From Nocardia sp. NBC_00416 (GTDB lineage Bacteria; Actinomycetota; Actinomycetes; Mycobacteriales; Mycobacteriaceae): 64,000 nucleotides of DNA. The stretch lies in NCBI RefSeq assembly GCF_036032445.1, contig NZ_CP107932.1, positions 6,698,501 through 6,762,500 of the forward strand, read 5' to 3'. Under the pieces are notes generated by a model. The model did not search any database. It saw only the letters and a program-made list of their open reading frames with translations, and was not told the origin of the DNA. Each line of letters opens with the position of its first letter. Positions within the stretch are counted from its first letter, which is position 1. Below, piece by piece: positions 24,648-32,982 of the stretch. The position numbers and the translations under genes were made by a program.

Positions 24648-25433
24648 GTGCGTTTGTATCGTGACCATGCCGTCGTGCTGCGCCAGCACAAGCTGGGCGA
24701 AGCCGATCGCATCGTCACTCTGCTCACCCGGCAGCACGGTCTGGTGCGTGCCGTGGCCAAGGGTGTTCGTCGCACGAAATCGAAATTCGGGGCGCGGCTG
24801 GAGCCCTTCGCCTATATCGATGTGCAGCTGCATCCCGGCCGGAGTCTGGACATTGTGACCCAGGTCGACACCGTGGAGGCTTTCGCGACCGCCATCATCG
24901 CCGATTACGGTCGTTACACCACCGCCTGCGCAGTCCTGGAGACCGCCGAACGCCTGGCCGGTGAGGAACGTGCCCCAGCCCCTCGCCTGCACACTTTGAC
25001 TGCGGGCGCCCTGCGTGCGATCGCCGAGGGGCAGCGTCCCCACGAACTCGTTCTCGACGCCTTCCTGCTGCGGGCCATGGATTACGCCGGCTGGGCGCCC
25101 GCTGTCGACGAATGTGCCCGCTGCGCCACCCCCGGCCCGCATCGCGCGTTCCATGTAGGGGCCGGGGGAGCGGTCTGCGTCCACTGCCGACCGCCCGGCG
25201 CCGTCACTCCCGCTCCCGCGGTATTCGATCATCTGCTGGCTCTCCGGCACGGCCGCTGGGACCGGGTCGAGCAGATCCCGGAGTCGGCGCGCAGGCAGGC
25301 CAGTGGCCTGATCGCGGCGCATCTGCAGTGGCATCTGGAGCGCAAACTCCGCACGCTGCCCCTGGTGGAGCGCGCCGCGGCGGTTCCGGTACCGGGGGAG
25401 TCGGAGATCCTCCATTCAGCGGTCAGCTCCTGA
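24648..25433 (+). CDS. recO: DNA repair protein RecO
   Basis: 261 residues. N-terminal OB fold (YRDHAVVLRQHKLGEADRI), helical core, and a zinc finger with CARCATP and CVHCRP. RecO loads RecA on gapped DNA together with RecR. Length and order (recO then uppS) match mycobacteria. The GTG start is supported by a -10 hexamer six bases upstream. It reads directly out of the structured repeat array. Confidence 0.95.
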   Translation: MRLYRDHAVVLRQHKLGEADRIVTLLTRQHGLVRAVAKGVRRTKSKFGARLEPFAYIDVQLHPGRSLDIVTQVDTVEAFATAIIADYGRYTTACAVLETAERLAGEERAPAPRLHTLTAGALRAIAEGQRPHELVLDAFLLRAMDYAGWAPAVDECARCATPGPHRAFHVGAGGAVCVHCRPPGAVTPAPAVFDHLLALRHGRWDRVEQIPESARRQASGLIAAHLQWHLERKLRTLPLVERAAAVPVPGESEILHSAVSS

Positions 25434-25678
25434 GTTCGGCACAAGATCCTCGGCCGGCTTGCCGCGGTCGGACTCGGCTACCGGTGACTCGGCCGGCAAC
25501 TCACCACCTTCTCCGGCGGCCAACGGCAGGGTGTCCCGCGAGGGCACGGGCTCGCTTCATGCGATGAACCGGGAGGTCCACAGCGTCGTGACTGTTGGAG
25601 CCGTGTTCGGCGAGGCACCTGAAAGGGCCGACCGAGCGGCCTCGACCCCCGCGCGCGTCGGCGTGCCGAAAACACGGC

Positions 25679-25684
25679 TACCCT
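25679..25684 (+). promoter_or_regulatory. -10 element for leaderless uppS
   Basis: TACCCT (TANNNT type) ends six bases before the GTG start at 25691. Confidence 0.4.
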
Positions 25685-25690
25685 TGCCGG

Positions 25691-26506
25691 GTGATCCTGC
25701 GTCGTGACTCCGCCGGTTCGGACGTGTCCGCGTCCGCCGGTGTTCGCACTGTCCGCCCGCCGGCACCGCATCCGTCCGGGGCGCGTCCGCCCGAGATTCC
25801 GCCGGAGCTCGTGCCGCGGCATGTGGCGCTGGTGATGGACGGCAACGGGCGCTGGGCGCAGGATCGTGGGCTGCCGCGTACCGCGGGGCACGAGCGGGGT
25901 GAGGCCGTGCTGATGGACACTGTCGAGGGTTGTATCGAGATCGGTGTGAAGTGGTTGTCGGCGTATGCGTTCTCCACCGAGAACTGGCGGCGCAGTCCCG
26001 ATGAGGTGCGGTTCCTCATGGGGTTCAATCGGGATGTGATCCGGCGGCGCCGGGACGAGATGCACGAACTGGGGGTGCGGGTGCGCTGGGCGGGACGGCG
26101 GCCGCGGTTGTGGCGCAGTGTGATCCGTGAGTTGGAGATCGCGCAGGAATTGACCAGGGACAACACCGTGATGACGTTGACCATGTGCGTCAACTACGGC
26201 GGTCGCGCCGAGATCGCCGATGCGGCACGGGAGATCGCGCGCCGGGTCGCGGCGGGCGAGATCGATCCCGAGAAGGTGGACGAGGCCACGATCGCGAGGT
26301 ATCTGGACGAACCGGATATGCCGGATGTGGATCTGTTCTTGCGCCCGTCGGGGGAGTTCCGCAGTTCGAATTTCCTGATCTGGCAGTCCGCGTACGCGGA
26401 GTTCGTGTATCAGGCGACGTTGTTCCCGGATTTCGATCGGCGCAATCTGTGGGAGGCATGCCTCGAGTACGCGCGGCGTGACCGCCGGTTCGGCGGTACC
26501 AAATGA
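25691..26506 (+). CDS. uppS: cis-Prenyl diphosphate synthase (UppS family)
   Basis: 271 residues. The catalytic signature HVALVMDGNGRWA with Asp50 starts the fold; RTAGHERG, AYAFSTENW and a late SGEFRSSNFLIWQSAY segment complete it. It makes the long cis-polyprenyl diphosphate carrier lipid for cell-wall synthesis; in mycobacteria the orthologue makes decaprenyl diphosphate. GTG 25691 was chosen by its -10 hexamer and by family N-termini; the frame is open further upstream without homology. It overlaps the next gene by four bases. Confidence 0.93.
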   Translation: MILRRDSAGSDVSASAGVRTVRPPAPHPSGARPPEIPPELVPRHVALVMDGNGRWAQDRGLPRTAGHERGEAVLMDTVEGCIEIGVKWLSAYAFSTENWRRSPDEVRFLMGFNRDVIRRRRDEMHELGVRVRWAGRRPRLWRSVIRELEIAQELTRDNTVMTLTMCVNYGGRAEIADAAREIARRVAAGEIDPEKVDEATIARYLDEPDMPDVDLFLRPSGEFRSSNFLIWQSAYAEFVYQATLFPDFDRRNLWEACLEYARRDRRFGGTK

Positions 26507-26928
26507 GCGGCGAGTTCGAGTCGGGCGCGCTGGCGCCGGATCTGGAGTTGAAGGCGCGGGCCGGGGCCGGGTTGGGGCTCTACGATATCGATGTCCGGGT
26601 CGACAACGACGGCTCCTTGCGTTTCGATTTCCAGGGTGCGCTGTGTTCGTTGAGCGCGTTCACGCTGACGCCGGGCCTGGATGTGCTCTCCCTGACCTGC
26701 GTGCTGGCGTGGGATCGCCCGATCAAACCGCAGTTGCACAAGCGGGTGGCCGAGCGCAATGCCTCGTTGCAATTCGGTTCTATCGCGGTGATCGCGCACG
26801 GGAAACTGGCCGATGTGATCCTGCGCTACACCTTCCCGGCGGCGGGTCTGGACGATCCGGCGTTGACTACCATGCTGCTGCTGGTGCTCGGTGGCGCCGG
26901 TGAGGCGCGTAAGGGGTTGCTGCCCTGA
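26503..26928 (+). CDS. Conserved hypothetical protein downstream of uppS
   Basis: 141 residues, ATG overlapping the uppS stop. M. tuberculosis has a similarly sized hypothetical protein at this place. Features: an N-terminal strand-rich region (LGLYDIDVRVDNDGSLRF), a central FTLTPGLDVLSLTCVL, and a hydrophobic C-terminus (LTTMLLLVLGGAG). No signal peptide or catalytic motif is evident. Function unknown; co-translation with uppS suggests a cell-envelope link but does not prove it. Confidence 0.75.
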   Translation: MSGEFESGALAPDLELKARAGAGLGLYDIDVRVDNDGSLRFDFQGALCSLSAFTLTPGLDVLSLTCVLAWDRPIKPQLHKRVAERNASLQFGSIAVIAHGKLADVILRYTFPAAGLDDPALTTMLLLVLGGAGEARKGLLP

Positions 26929-26933
26929 GCCGG

Positions 26934-27590
26934 TCAGGCCGGGTCTGCGGCGGTGGCCGCGGATTCGGGCTTGCGCCAGCTGCGATCGGGGTCCGGATCG
27001 CCGTACGGGAACAGTGTTTCCACGCCGCGCAGGTACTGGTCGCGGACCAGGTCGCCCAGTAGCAGGTGCTGGAGCACGTATCCGGGGAGCAGTCCGAACA
27101 GGGCGGCGGTGACGGCGTCGAGGTCGGCGTCGGCCGGCAGCCATCCGGCGCTGCGCATGCGTTCGGCGTATTGGTGCCACATCTCGCGGATGCCTTCCAT
27201 CGTCCGGCGCACGGGTACCGCCGCGGCGTCGTCGATCAGTGCCAGTGACCAGGCCTGTGGTGCCAGACGTATCCGGCCTTCGGGGCCGCTCTGGGCGTCG
27301 ATCCAGTCCGTCATGCGCGCGATCAGTTCGGCGGGGGTGGGGAGCGGGTCGTTCTGGATCACGGCGATCATCTGGGCGCGGATATCGCCGGCGGCTGTCG
27401 AGGCCAGGGCGATGACCAGTTCGTCTTTGCCCTTGAAGTAGCGGTAGACCGCGCCCGCGGACAGCCCCGATTCGGTGAAGACGTCCTGCATGGAGGTCTG
27501 GTGGAAGCCTTTGCGGACGAAACATATCCGGGCCGCGTCGAGGATCTGCTGGCGGCGGCGTTCGAGGTGTTCGTCACTGACTCGGGGCAT
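26934..27590 (-). CDS. TetR family transcriptional regulator
   Basis: 218 residues. The N-terminal helix-turn-helix is typical (QILDAARICFVRKGF, then SGLSAGAVYRYFKGKDEL). The C-terminal ligand domain is divergent. It is divergently transcribed from the membrane protein gene at 27696. The shared intergenic region contains the palindrome ACGAA-TG-TTCGT, so it most likely represses that gene and itself. The start has a GGAGG site. Inducer unknown. Confidence 0.9.
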   Translation of the reverse strand: MPRVSDEHLERRRQQILDAARICFVRKGFHQTSMQDVFTESGLSAGAVYRYFKGKDELVIALASTAAGDIRAQMIAVIQNDPLPTPAELIARMTDWIDAQSGPEGRIRLAPQAWSLALIDDAAAVPVRRTMEGIREMWHQYAERMRSAGWLPADADLDAVTAALFGLLPGYVLQHLLLGDLVRDQYLRGVETLFPYGDPDPDRSWRKPESAATAADPA

Positions 27591-27604
27591 GCCTCCAAAC
27601 TAAA

Positions 27605-27616
27605 ACGAATGTTCGT
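27605..27616. promoter_or_regulatory. Putative TetR operator
   Basis: ACGAA-TG-TTCGT is a perfect inverted repeat 15 bases upstream of the tetR start codon. A consensus -35 box TTGACA for the divergent gene lies at 27619-27624, two bases away. A repressor bound here would block both promoters. Confidence 0.6.
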
Positions 27617-27695
27617 TCTTGACAAGGTGCGATGCCGATGAGACGGTGAGGGCACCGCTAAAAGAACGAGCCTTCGATTTACTGGGGAGAACGTC

Positions 27696-28676
27696 ATGAA
27701 CGTCATCCAGCGTGCTGTGGCACTCGGGTTGGGTGCGGCCCTGTTGCAAGCGCTGATGTTGATCGCCTTCGCGTGGCCGGCGACCAATATCGCGCCCCGC
27801 GACCTGCCCATCGCCGTGGCCGGACCGCAGGCCGCGATGGTCGAGGCCCGCCTCACCGGCCAGAGTCCCGGCGCCTTCGACCTCACGGTCGTGCCCGACG
27901 AAGCGGCGGCCAGGGAAGCGATCGGCGACCGTGAGGTCTACGGCGCGATCGTCACCGGCGGTGGCGCGCCGCGGATGCTGGTCGCCTCCGGGGCCGCGCC
28001 CGCGGTCGCCCAGCAGCTCACGCAGATCGGTCAGCAGATGTCCGGGGCGCCCGCCGCCCAGGTCGAGGACGTGGTCCCGGCCGACCCCGACGATCCGCGC
28101 GGAGCAGGTTTCGGAGCCATGGCGCTGCCGCTGGTCATGGCCGGTATCGCCGGGGGCGTCCTGTTGACACTGCTGGTGCCCACGGCCGCGGGCCGAGTGG
28201 TCGGTGCGATCACCTTCGGTATCGCCGGCGGTCTGCTGAGCATGGTCGTCACCCAGCTGTGGCTGTCCATCGTCCCCGGCGACTATCTGCAACTGTCGAT
28301 GGTGGCCGGTCTGGTCTCGTTCGCCGTCGCGGGTACGGTGACCGGCCTGGCCACGGTCGTAGGGCGCGCGGGCATCGGGATCGCGGCGCTGACCATGCTG
28401 TTGATCGGCAATCCCTTCTCGGCCGCGACCTCGGCCCCGGAACTGCTGCCGCAGCCGTGGGGCACGGTCGGCCAGCTCCTGCCGCCGGGAGCCGCGGCGT
28501 CGCTGATCCGCTCGGTCGCGTTCTTCGACGGCGCGGGGGCGCGGGGGCCGGTGCTGGTGTTGCTGGCCTGGGCCGCGCTGGCCCTCGTACTGCTGGGCGT
28601 CGGGGTGACCCGGGACAGCCGCCGCACCGAGTCCGCCGCGGCGGCCGAGCCGGCGCCGGTGCCGGTCTCGGCCTGA
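27696..28676 (+). CDS. Multi-pass membrane protein, ABC-2/YhgE-like layout
   Basis: 326 residues. One N-terminal hydrophobic helix (LGAALLQALMLIAFAW) is followed by a ~110-residue hydrophilic domain (IAVAGPQAAMVEARL, then YGAIVTGGGAPRMLVASG) and about five C-terminal membrane helices. This layout resembles YhgE/Pip-like and ABC-2 membrane proteins, but no ATPase gene is adjacent. Regulation by the divergent TetR protein suggests a role in export or drug tolerance; that is inference. A strong hairpin terminator follows the stop. Confidence 0.75.
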   Translation: MNVIQRAVALGLGAALLQALMLIAFAWPATNIAPRDLPIAVAGPQAAMVEARLTGQSPGAFDLTVVPDEAAAREAIGDREVYGAIVTGGGAPRMLVASGAAPAVAQQLTQIGQQMSGAPAAQVEDVVPADPDDPRGAGFGAMALPLVMAGIAGGVLLTLLVPTAAGRVVGAITFGIAGGLLSMVVTQLWLSIVPGDYLQLSMVAGLVSFAVAGTVTGLATVVGRAGIGIAALTMLLIGNPFSAATSAPELLPQPWGTVGQLLPPGAAASLIRSVAFFDGAGARGPVLVLLAWAALALVLLGVGVTRDSRRTESAAAAEPAPVPVSA

Positions 28677-28689
28677 TCCCACTGGATAC

Positions 28690-28728
28690 GGCGAGGGCCG
28701 CTACCACTCGGTGGCAGCGGCCCTCGCC
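28690..28728. terminator. Bidirectional hairpin terminator
   Basis: GGCGAGGGCCGCT pairs perfectly with AGCGGCCCTCGCC, with an inner CCAC-TCG-GTGG. It lies between the convergent ends of the membrane protein gene and zur. Confidence 0.75.
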
Positions 28729-28755
28729 GTGGTTCGGGTGGACTCTCCCGGGTTG

Positions 28756-29199
28756 CTAACCCCGTCCGACCGCGGAGCAGGAGTGGCAGGTGCCGAAGAT
28801 CTCCAGCGTATGACTGACCTCGGTGAACCCGTGGCTGGAGGCGGTGCTGGCGGCCCAGGCCTCGACGGTCGGCCCGGCGACCTCGACCGTGCGCCCGCAA
28901 TGCCTGCACACCAGATGATGGTGATGGCCGGTCGAGCACTGCCGATACACCGACTCTCCGTTGTCGGTGCGCAGCACATCCACCATGCCGGCGTCGGCGA
29001 GCGACTGCAGCGTGCGATAGACGGTGGTCAGGCCGATACCCTCACCGCGGCGGCGTAATTCGTCGTGTAGCTCCTGAGCCGACCGGAACCTGTCGATATC
29101 CTCCAGTAGCGCGGCGATCGCGTTGCGTTGCCGCGTGGTGCGAATACCGACTGCTCTCTGTGTGGCGGTCCCTTTGCCGGTGACCAGGTTCTCGGACAC
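28756..29199 (-). CDS. zur: Zinc uptake regulator Zur (FurB), Fur family
   Basis: 147 residues. N-terminal winged helix (GLTTVYRTLQSLADAGMVD), then the metal-binding motif STGHHHHLVCRHC and a second CHSC pair near the C-terminus, giving the structural zinc site. With zinc it represses uptake and zinc-independent ribosomal protein genes. It follows smtB by three bases; the same smtB-zur pair exists in M. tuberculosis, where the ArsR protein controls the operon. Confidence 0.92.
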   Translation of the reverse strand: MSENLVTGKGTATQRAVGIRTTRQRNAIAALLEDIDRFRSAQELHDELRRRGEGIGLTTVYRTLQSLADAGMVDVLRTDNGESVYRQCSTGHHHHLVCRHCGRTVEVAGPTVEAWAASTASSHGFTEVSHTLEIFGTCHSCSAVGRG

Positions 29200-29202
29200 G
29201 AA

Positions 29203-29556
29203 TTACCCTTCTTCTTCGGCGTGCGCTACAGCGTCGACCACGATATGCGCCAGATGGTCGTCGACGAGCTCGTAGAGGACCTCGCGGCCCGAACGCTCCC
29301 CGTGCACCACCCCGGCCGATTTGAGGATCCGCAGGTGCTGACTGACCAGCGGTTGTGTGACGCCGAGGGCATCTACCAGTTCGTGCACACAGCGCGGCGA
29401 CTCCCGCAGTTGTAGCACGATGGCGATGCGAACGGGGGCGGCGAGCGCGCGCAGCAGTTCGCCGGCGTTCTCCAGTACGGCCCGGGTCGGGATCGGGACC
29501 GGCGCGGGAGAGCGGTAGGGGTTGTGCTGGGCGGCGGCGGTGGTATCGGTTGTCAT
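29203..29556 (-). CDS. smtB: ArsR/SmtB family zinc-responsive repressor
   Basis: 117 residues. Winged helix with VTQPLVSQHLRILKSAGVV; the alpha5 metal site DDHLAHIVVDAVAHAEEE matches zinc-sensing SmtB-type proteins. Start at 29556 was chosen for its AAGGAG ribosome site over an in-frame ATG at 29613, which lies inside the operator. It is predicted to repress the smtB-zur operon when zinc is low, by analogy with M. tuberculosis. Confidence 0.9.
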   Translation of the reverse strand: MTTDTTAAAQHNPYRSPAPVPIPTRAVLENAGELLRALAAPVRIAIVLQLRESPRCVHELVDALGVTQPLVSQHLRILKSAGVVHGERSGREVLYELVDDHLAHIVVDAVAHAEEEG

Positions 29557-29586
29557 GGTCCACTCCTTATTGGAAACCGGTCCCAT

Positions 29587-29614
29587 TTTGATATGCAAGG
29601 GTATGCATGTCAAA
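29587..29614. promoter_or_regulatory. SmtB-type operator
   Basis: TTTGATATGCA and TGCATGTCAAA form an 11-bp inverted repeat with one mismatch and a six-base spacer, 30 bases upstream of the smtB start. The A/T-rich ends and TGCA cores fit operators of SmtB/ArsR zinc repressors. Confidence 0.75.
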
Positions 29615-29657
29615 TAACCATGCCGATGCGGGTGCGAAACCGAGTCGCGGGGGTGGA

Positions 29658-29663
29658 TAGGCT
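29658..29663 (+). promoter_or_regulatory. Possible -10 element of glyS
   Basis: TAGGCT, about 110 bases before the glyS start, places the transcript start just before the hairpin at 29677-29705. Confidence 0.35.
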
Positions 29664-29676
29664 GTACTGGATCAAC

Positions 29677-29705
29677 CGCGCACGGCAGTGCGGCTGCCGT
29701 GCGCG
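29677..29705 (+). promoter_or_regulatory. 5'-leader hairpin before glyS
   Basis: CGCGCACGGCAG and CTGCCGTGCGCG form a perfect 12-bp stem with a five-base loop (TGCGG). It is followed by ATTGCGATC rather than a T-run. It falls in the predicted glyS leader, so it may control translation or stability; a terminator for transcripts from upstream is the alternative. No T-box features were seen. Confidence 0.5.
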
Positions 29706-29775
29706 ATTGCGATCACGTGCGCCCGATCCGGGCAGCGTAACTACTGGCGATTCGTAGTGGATGGAGAATTCTCGC

Positions 29776-31161
29776 GTGGCACCCAAGTCGAAGGTGGACA
29801 CCGTTGCCAACCTCGCCAAGCGCCGGGGCCTGGTGTACCCGTGTGGTGAGATCTACGGCGGTACCAAATCGGCGTGGGACTACGGTCCGCTCGGCGTCGA
29901 GCTCAAGGAGAACATCAAGAAGCAGTGGTGGCGTTCCATGGTCACCAGCCGCGAGGACGTGGTGGGCCTGGACTCCTCGGTCATCCTGCCGCGCCAGGTC
30001 TGGGTGGCCTCGGGCCACGTCGAGACCTTCTCCGATCCGCTCGTCGAGTCCCTGCACACCCACAAGCGGTATCGGGCCGACCATCTGCTCGAGGCCTACG
30101 AGGCCAAACACGGGCATCCGCCGGCCAACGGCCTGGCCGATATCAACGATCCGGAAACCGGCCAGCCCGGCAACTGGACCGAGCCGCGGAACTTCTCCGG
30201 TCTGCTGAAGACCTATCTCGGCCCGGTCGACGACGAAGAGGGCCTGCACTATCTGCGACCGGAGACCGCGCAGGGCATTTTCGTGAACTTCGCCAATGTG
30301 ATGACCACCGCGCGTAAGAAGCCGCCGTTCGGTATCGCCCAGATCGGCAAGAGCTTCCGCAACGAGATCACCCCCGGCAACTTCATCTTCCGCACCCGCG
30401 AATTCGAGCAGATGGAGATGGAGTTCTTCGTCAAACCGGGCGAAGACGCCGAATGGCACAAGTACTGGATCGACACCCGCTTCGCCTGGTACACCGGCCT
30501 GGGCATCGATCCAGAGAACCTGCGCCTGTTCGAGCATCCGAAAGAGAAGCTCTCGCACTACTCGGCCGGTACCACCGATATCGAGTACCGCTTCGGCTTC
30601 CAGGGCGGCGAATGGGGTGAGCTGGAAGGCATCGCCAACCGCACCGACTACGACTTGTCCACGCACGCCCAGCATTCCGGTGCGGAGTTGAGCTATTACG
30701 ACCAGACGGCCGAGGAGCGTTACGTCCCGTACGTGATCGAGCCCGCCGCCGGTCTGACCCGTTCGCTGATGGCATTCCTGGTCGACGCCTACGCCGAGGA
30801 CGAGGCTCCGAACGCGAAGGGCGGTGTGGACACTCGCACGGTGCTGCGCCTGGACCGGCGGCTCTCCCCGGTGAAGGCCGCGGTGCTGCCGCTGTCCCGT
30901 AACGCCGACCTGACCCCGAAGGCCAAGGAACTGGCCGCCCAGCTGCGCAAGAACTGGAATATCGAATTCGACGACGCCGGCGCCATCGGCCGCCGTTACC
31001 GCCGTCAGGACGAGATCGGCACCCCGTTCTGCATCACGGTCGATTTCGACACCCTCGACGACCAGGCGGTCACGGTGCGCGAACGCGACACCATGACGCA
31101 GGAGCGTATCGCCCTCGATCAGGTCGAAGGCTATCTGGCGCAGCGCCTCCTCGGCTGCTGA
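29776..31161 (+). CDS. glyS: Glycine-tRNA ligase (class II, alpha2 type)
   Basis: 461 residues. N-terminal NLAKRRGLVYPCGEIYGG, class II motif 2 around FRNEITPGNFIFRTREFEQM, and motif 3 GLTRSLMAFLVDAY are intact; the C-terminal anticodon-binding domain follows. It charges tRNA-Gly. GTG 29776 was preferred because a GGAG lies ten bases upstream and it gives the N-terminus APKSKVDTV; ATG 29761 in the same frame is possible. The gene ends in a strong terminator. Confidence 0.95.
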   Translation: MAPKSKVDTVANLAKRRGLVYPCGEIYGGTKSAWDYGPLGVELKENIKKQWWRSMVTSREDVVGLDSSVILPRQVWVASGHVETFSDPLVESLHTHKRYRADHLLEAYEAKHGHPPANGLADINDPETGQPGNWTEPRNFSGLLKTYLGPVDDEEGLHYLRPETAQGIFVNFANVMTTARKKPPFGIAQIGKSFRNEITPGNFIFRTREFEQMEMEFFVKPGEDAEWHKYWIDTRFAWYTGLGIDPENLRLFEHPKEKLSHYSAGTTDIEYRFGFQGGEWGELEGIANRTDYDLSTHAQHSGAELSYYDQTAEERYVPYVIEPAAGLTRSLMAFLVDAYAEDEAPNAKGGVDTRTVLRLDRRLSPVKAAVLPLSRNADLTPKAKELAAQLRKNWNIEFDDAGAIGRRYRRQDEIGTPFCITVDFDTLDDQAVTVRERDTMTQERIALDQVEGYLAQRLLGC

Positions 31162-31175
31162 AGTCACCGCCGCAT

Positions 31176-31213
31176 CGCACCGGCCCACTGCCGCCCGGCA
31201 GTGGGCCGGTGCG
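31176..31213. terminator. Strong hairpin terminator glyS/tenA
   Basis: A perfect 17-bp inverted repeat (CGCACCGGCCCACTGCC with its complement) and a four-base loop GCCC between convergent glyS and tenA. It lacks a T-run, as is common for actinobacterial terminators. Confidence 0.8.
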
Positions 31214-31273
31214 CGTAGCAGGGAGTTCCGCGTCGATGCCGACCTGTGGACCGCCGCCGTGTTTCCTGGTTGT

Positions 31274-31879
31274 TCAGGGAACAGACCAGAACGCGAGCTC
31301 GTGCCGCATGCCCTCCCGGAAGAGCTCCTCCGCGCGATCCGGCTCGACGCCGGATTCGTCGATCATCTGCGCGCAGCGTTCGGTGAGCGCGGCGAATTCC
31401 GGATCGGCGTAGGTGTCCACCCAGCGGCGATAACGCGGCTCGGCCGGCGGGTTCTCGGCGAGGGCCGCGCCGAGCGTCGAGTACCCCCACATGCACGGGT
31501 AGAGCGCGGCGAGACCGGCACCGTAGGACGCGGCCGCTTCCAGCAGGAACGTGGTGTAGGCCCGGCACGGTTCCCCCATGGTCGCGCCCTCCAGATCCGC
31601 GCCGAACTCGGCTGCCAGCGAACGATGCAGCGCCAACTCGTCGTGCAGCGTGGCGTGCGCGAGATCCACCAGATCGCCGAGATGCGCGGCCGGAGCCTGC
31701 CAGGCCAGCCGCGCGAACACCCGCGCATAGTCCAGCAGGTACAGGTAGTCCTGCTCCAGCCATGACCGGAACACCGGATCCGGCAGGTCGCCGCGAGCGA
31801 TCCCGGCGACGGTCGGATGTGCCAGCTGCTCGGCGACCAGGGGCTCGCCGATGATGTGCAGACGCGCGGAGACACTCAT
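31274..31879 (-). CDS. TenA family protein (thiaminase II/salvage)
   Basis: 201 residues, all-helical TenA fold. The catalytic cysteine is in ALYPCMWGY and the late glutamate in RHELAFW. N-terminal aromatic residues (FRSWLEQDYLYLLDY) match the pyrimidine pocket. TenA enzymes hydrolyse aminopyrimidines or thiamine breakdown products for salvage. No other thiamine genes and no TPP riboswitch are near. ATG 31879 is chosen because AAGACT ends six bases upstream, as at recO (leaderless). Confidence 0.88.
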   Translation of the reverse strand: MSVSARLHIIGEPLVAEQLAHPTVAGIARGDLPDPVFRSWLEQDYLYLLDYARVFARLAWQAPAAHLGDLVDLAHATLHDELALHRSLAAEFGADLEGATMGEPCRAYTTFLLEAAASYGAGLAALYPCMWGYSTLGAALAENPPAEPRYRRWVDTYADPEFAALTERCAQMIDESGVEPDRAEELFREGMRHELAFWSVP

Positions 31880-31885
31880 GTCTAC

Positions 31886-31891
31886 AGTCTT
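31886..31891 (-). promoter_or_regulatory. -10 element for leaderless tenA
   Basis: AAGACT on the minus strand, six bases before the tenA ATG. Confidence 0.45.
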
Positions 31892-32001
31892 ACCGCCCCG
31901 CGCGGCGCGTCGGTTCACGCGTTGTGCGCCGGTCCCGGCCGGTACCGGCGGTTCCGGTTCGTCTTTTCGGCCGTGGCCCCGACTCCCGCTCCCGTCCTCG
32001 A

Positions 32002-32007
32002 TAGCAT
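32002..32007 (+). promoter_or_regulatory. -10 element for leaderless MBL hydrolase gene
   Basis: TAGCAT ends six bases before the GTG at 32014. Confidence 0.4.
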
Positions 32008-32013
32008 CGGGGT

Positions 32014-32691
32014 GTGATCACCATCGACACGTCCTATACCGGCCATGTCTCAGCGGGATCGGCAGCCCAGCGTCGCGAGGTGCCCGGCGCCCGGGTCACC
32101 AAGATGTCGGTCGGCCCGATGGACAACAACACCTACCTCGTACAGTGCACCGCCACCGGGGACGCGCTGCTCATCGATGCCGCGAACGAGGCGGACCGGA
32201 TCCTCGAACTGATCGAGCAGGAAACGCCCGGCGGAGTCGGGCTGATCGTCACCACCCACCAGCACGCCGACCACTGGCAGGCCCTCGCCGCCGTCGCCGC
32301 GGCGACGGGCGCCCCGACGGCCGCGCATTCGCTGGACGCCGAACCGCTTCCGGTGCCGCCGCAACGCATCCTGGCCGAGGGCGACACCGTGTCCGTCGGC
32401 GAACTCACCCTGGAGGTTGTCCACCTGGTCGGCCACACTCCAGGGTCGGTCACCCTCGTCCTCACCGACGGTTCCGGCCGGACGCACCTGTTCACCGGCG
32501 ATTGCCTGTTTCCGGGAGGCATCGGGAAGACCTGGCGTCCGGAGGATTTCACCACTCTGCTGGCGGACGTGACCACCAAGCTCTTCGACTGTTTCCGCGA
32601 CGACACCGTGGTCTACCCCGGTCACGGAGACGACACCACCCTCGGCGCGGAACGGCCGCAGCTGGCGGAGTGGGAGAGTCGCGGGTGGTGA
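32014..32691 (+). CDS. MBL-fold metallo-hydrolase
   Basis: 225 residues. The metal-binding motif THQHADHW (HxHxDH) is followed by the third His in LVGHTPGS, Asp in FTGDCLF and the last His in YPGHGDDT. All ligands of a binuclear glyoxalase-II-like hydrolase are present. The substrate is unknown; glyoxalase II or a persulfide/thioester hydrolase are possibilities. A truncated relative of this gene lies at 35699-35966. It is divergent from tenA. Confidence 0.88.
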   Translation: MITIDTSYTGHVSAGSAAQRREVPGARVTKMSVGPMDNNTYLVQCTATGDALLIDAANEADRILELIEQETPGGVGLIVTTHQHADHWQALAAVAAATGAPTAAHSLDAEPLPVPPQRILAEGDTVSVGELTLEVVHLVGHTPGSVTLVLTDGSGRTHLFTGDCLFPGGIGKTWRPEDFTTLLADVTTKLFDCFRDDTVVYPGHGDDTTLGAERPQLAEWESRGW

Positions 32692-32724
32692 CCGATCCGC
32701 ACCCGCGACGGCGCACCGCACTTC

Positions 32725-32743
32725 CGCGAAGGGCTCCTTCGCG
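32725..32743. terminator. Hairpin between MBL gene and AlkZ-like gene
   Basis: CGCGAAGG-GCT-CCTTCGCG, an 8-bp perfect stem between two convergent genes. The rest of 32692-32982 shows no gene. Confidence 0.5.
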
Positions 32744-32982
32744 CTGAGGGTGCGTCGAAAAGCTGTGGTACAGAGCGGAATCACCCGTACGATACGGTTC
32801 TGCCACGGGGACCGGTCCCTCGATCAACGCGTCTGAACCACAGTGGCGTGCGGGCGATCCCGGTCTGCTCCGGCGGGGTATGCCGGTTGTTCAGCGGCAA
32901 CCGTCGCGATATCACCGCCTCCTACCCTGACCCGGTCACCGCTGGCCGAGCGATCCGGCGGCCGGGAACTGTCGTTATCGCG

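Noticed and set aside
29614..29775. T-box riboswitch for glyS
   Set aside because: No T-box sequence or specifier stem could be found; only a simple hairpin is present.
31880..32013. TPP riboswitch for tenA
   Set aside because: The -10 element six bases before the ATG predicts a leaderless message with no room for a riboswitch.
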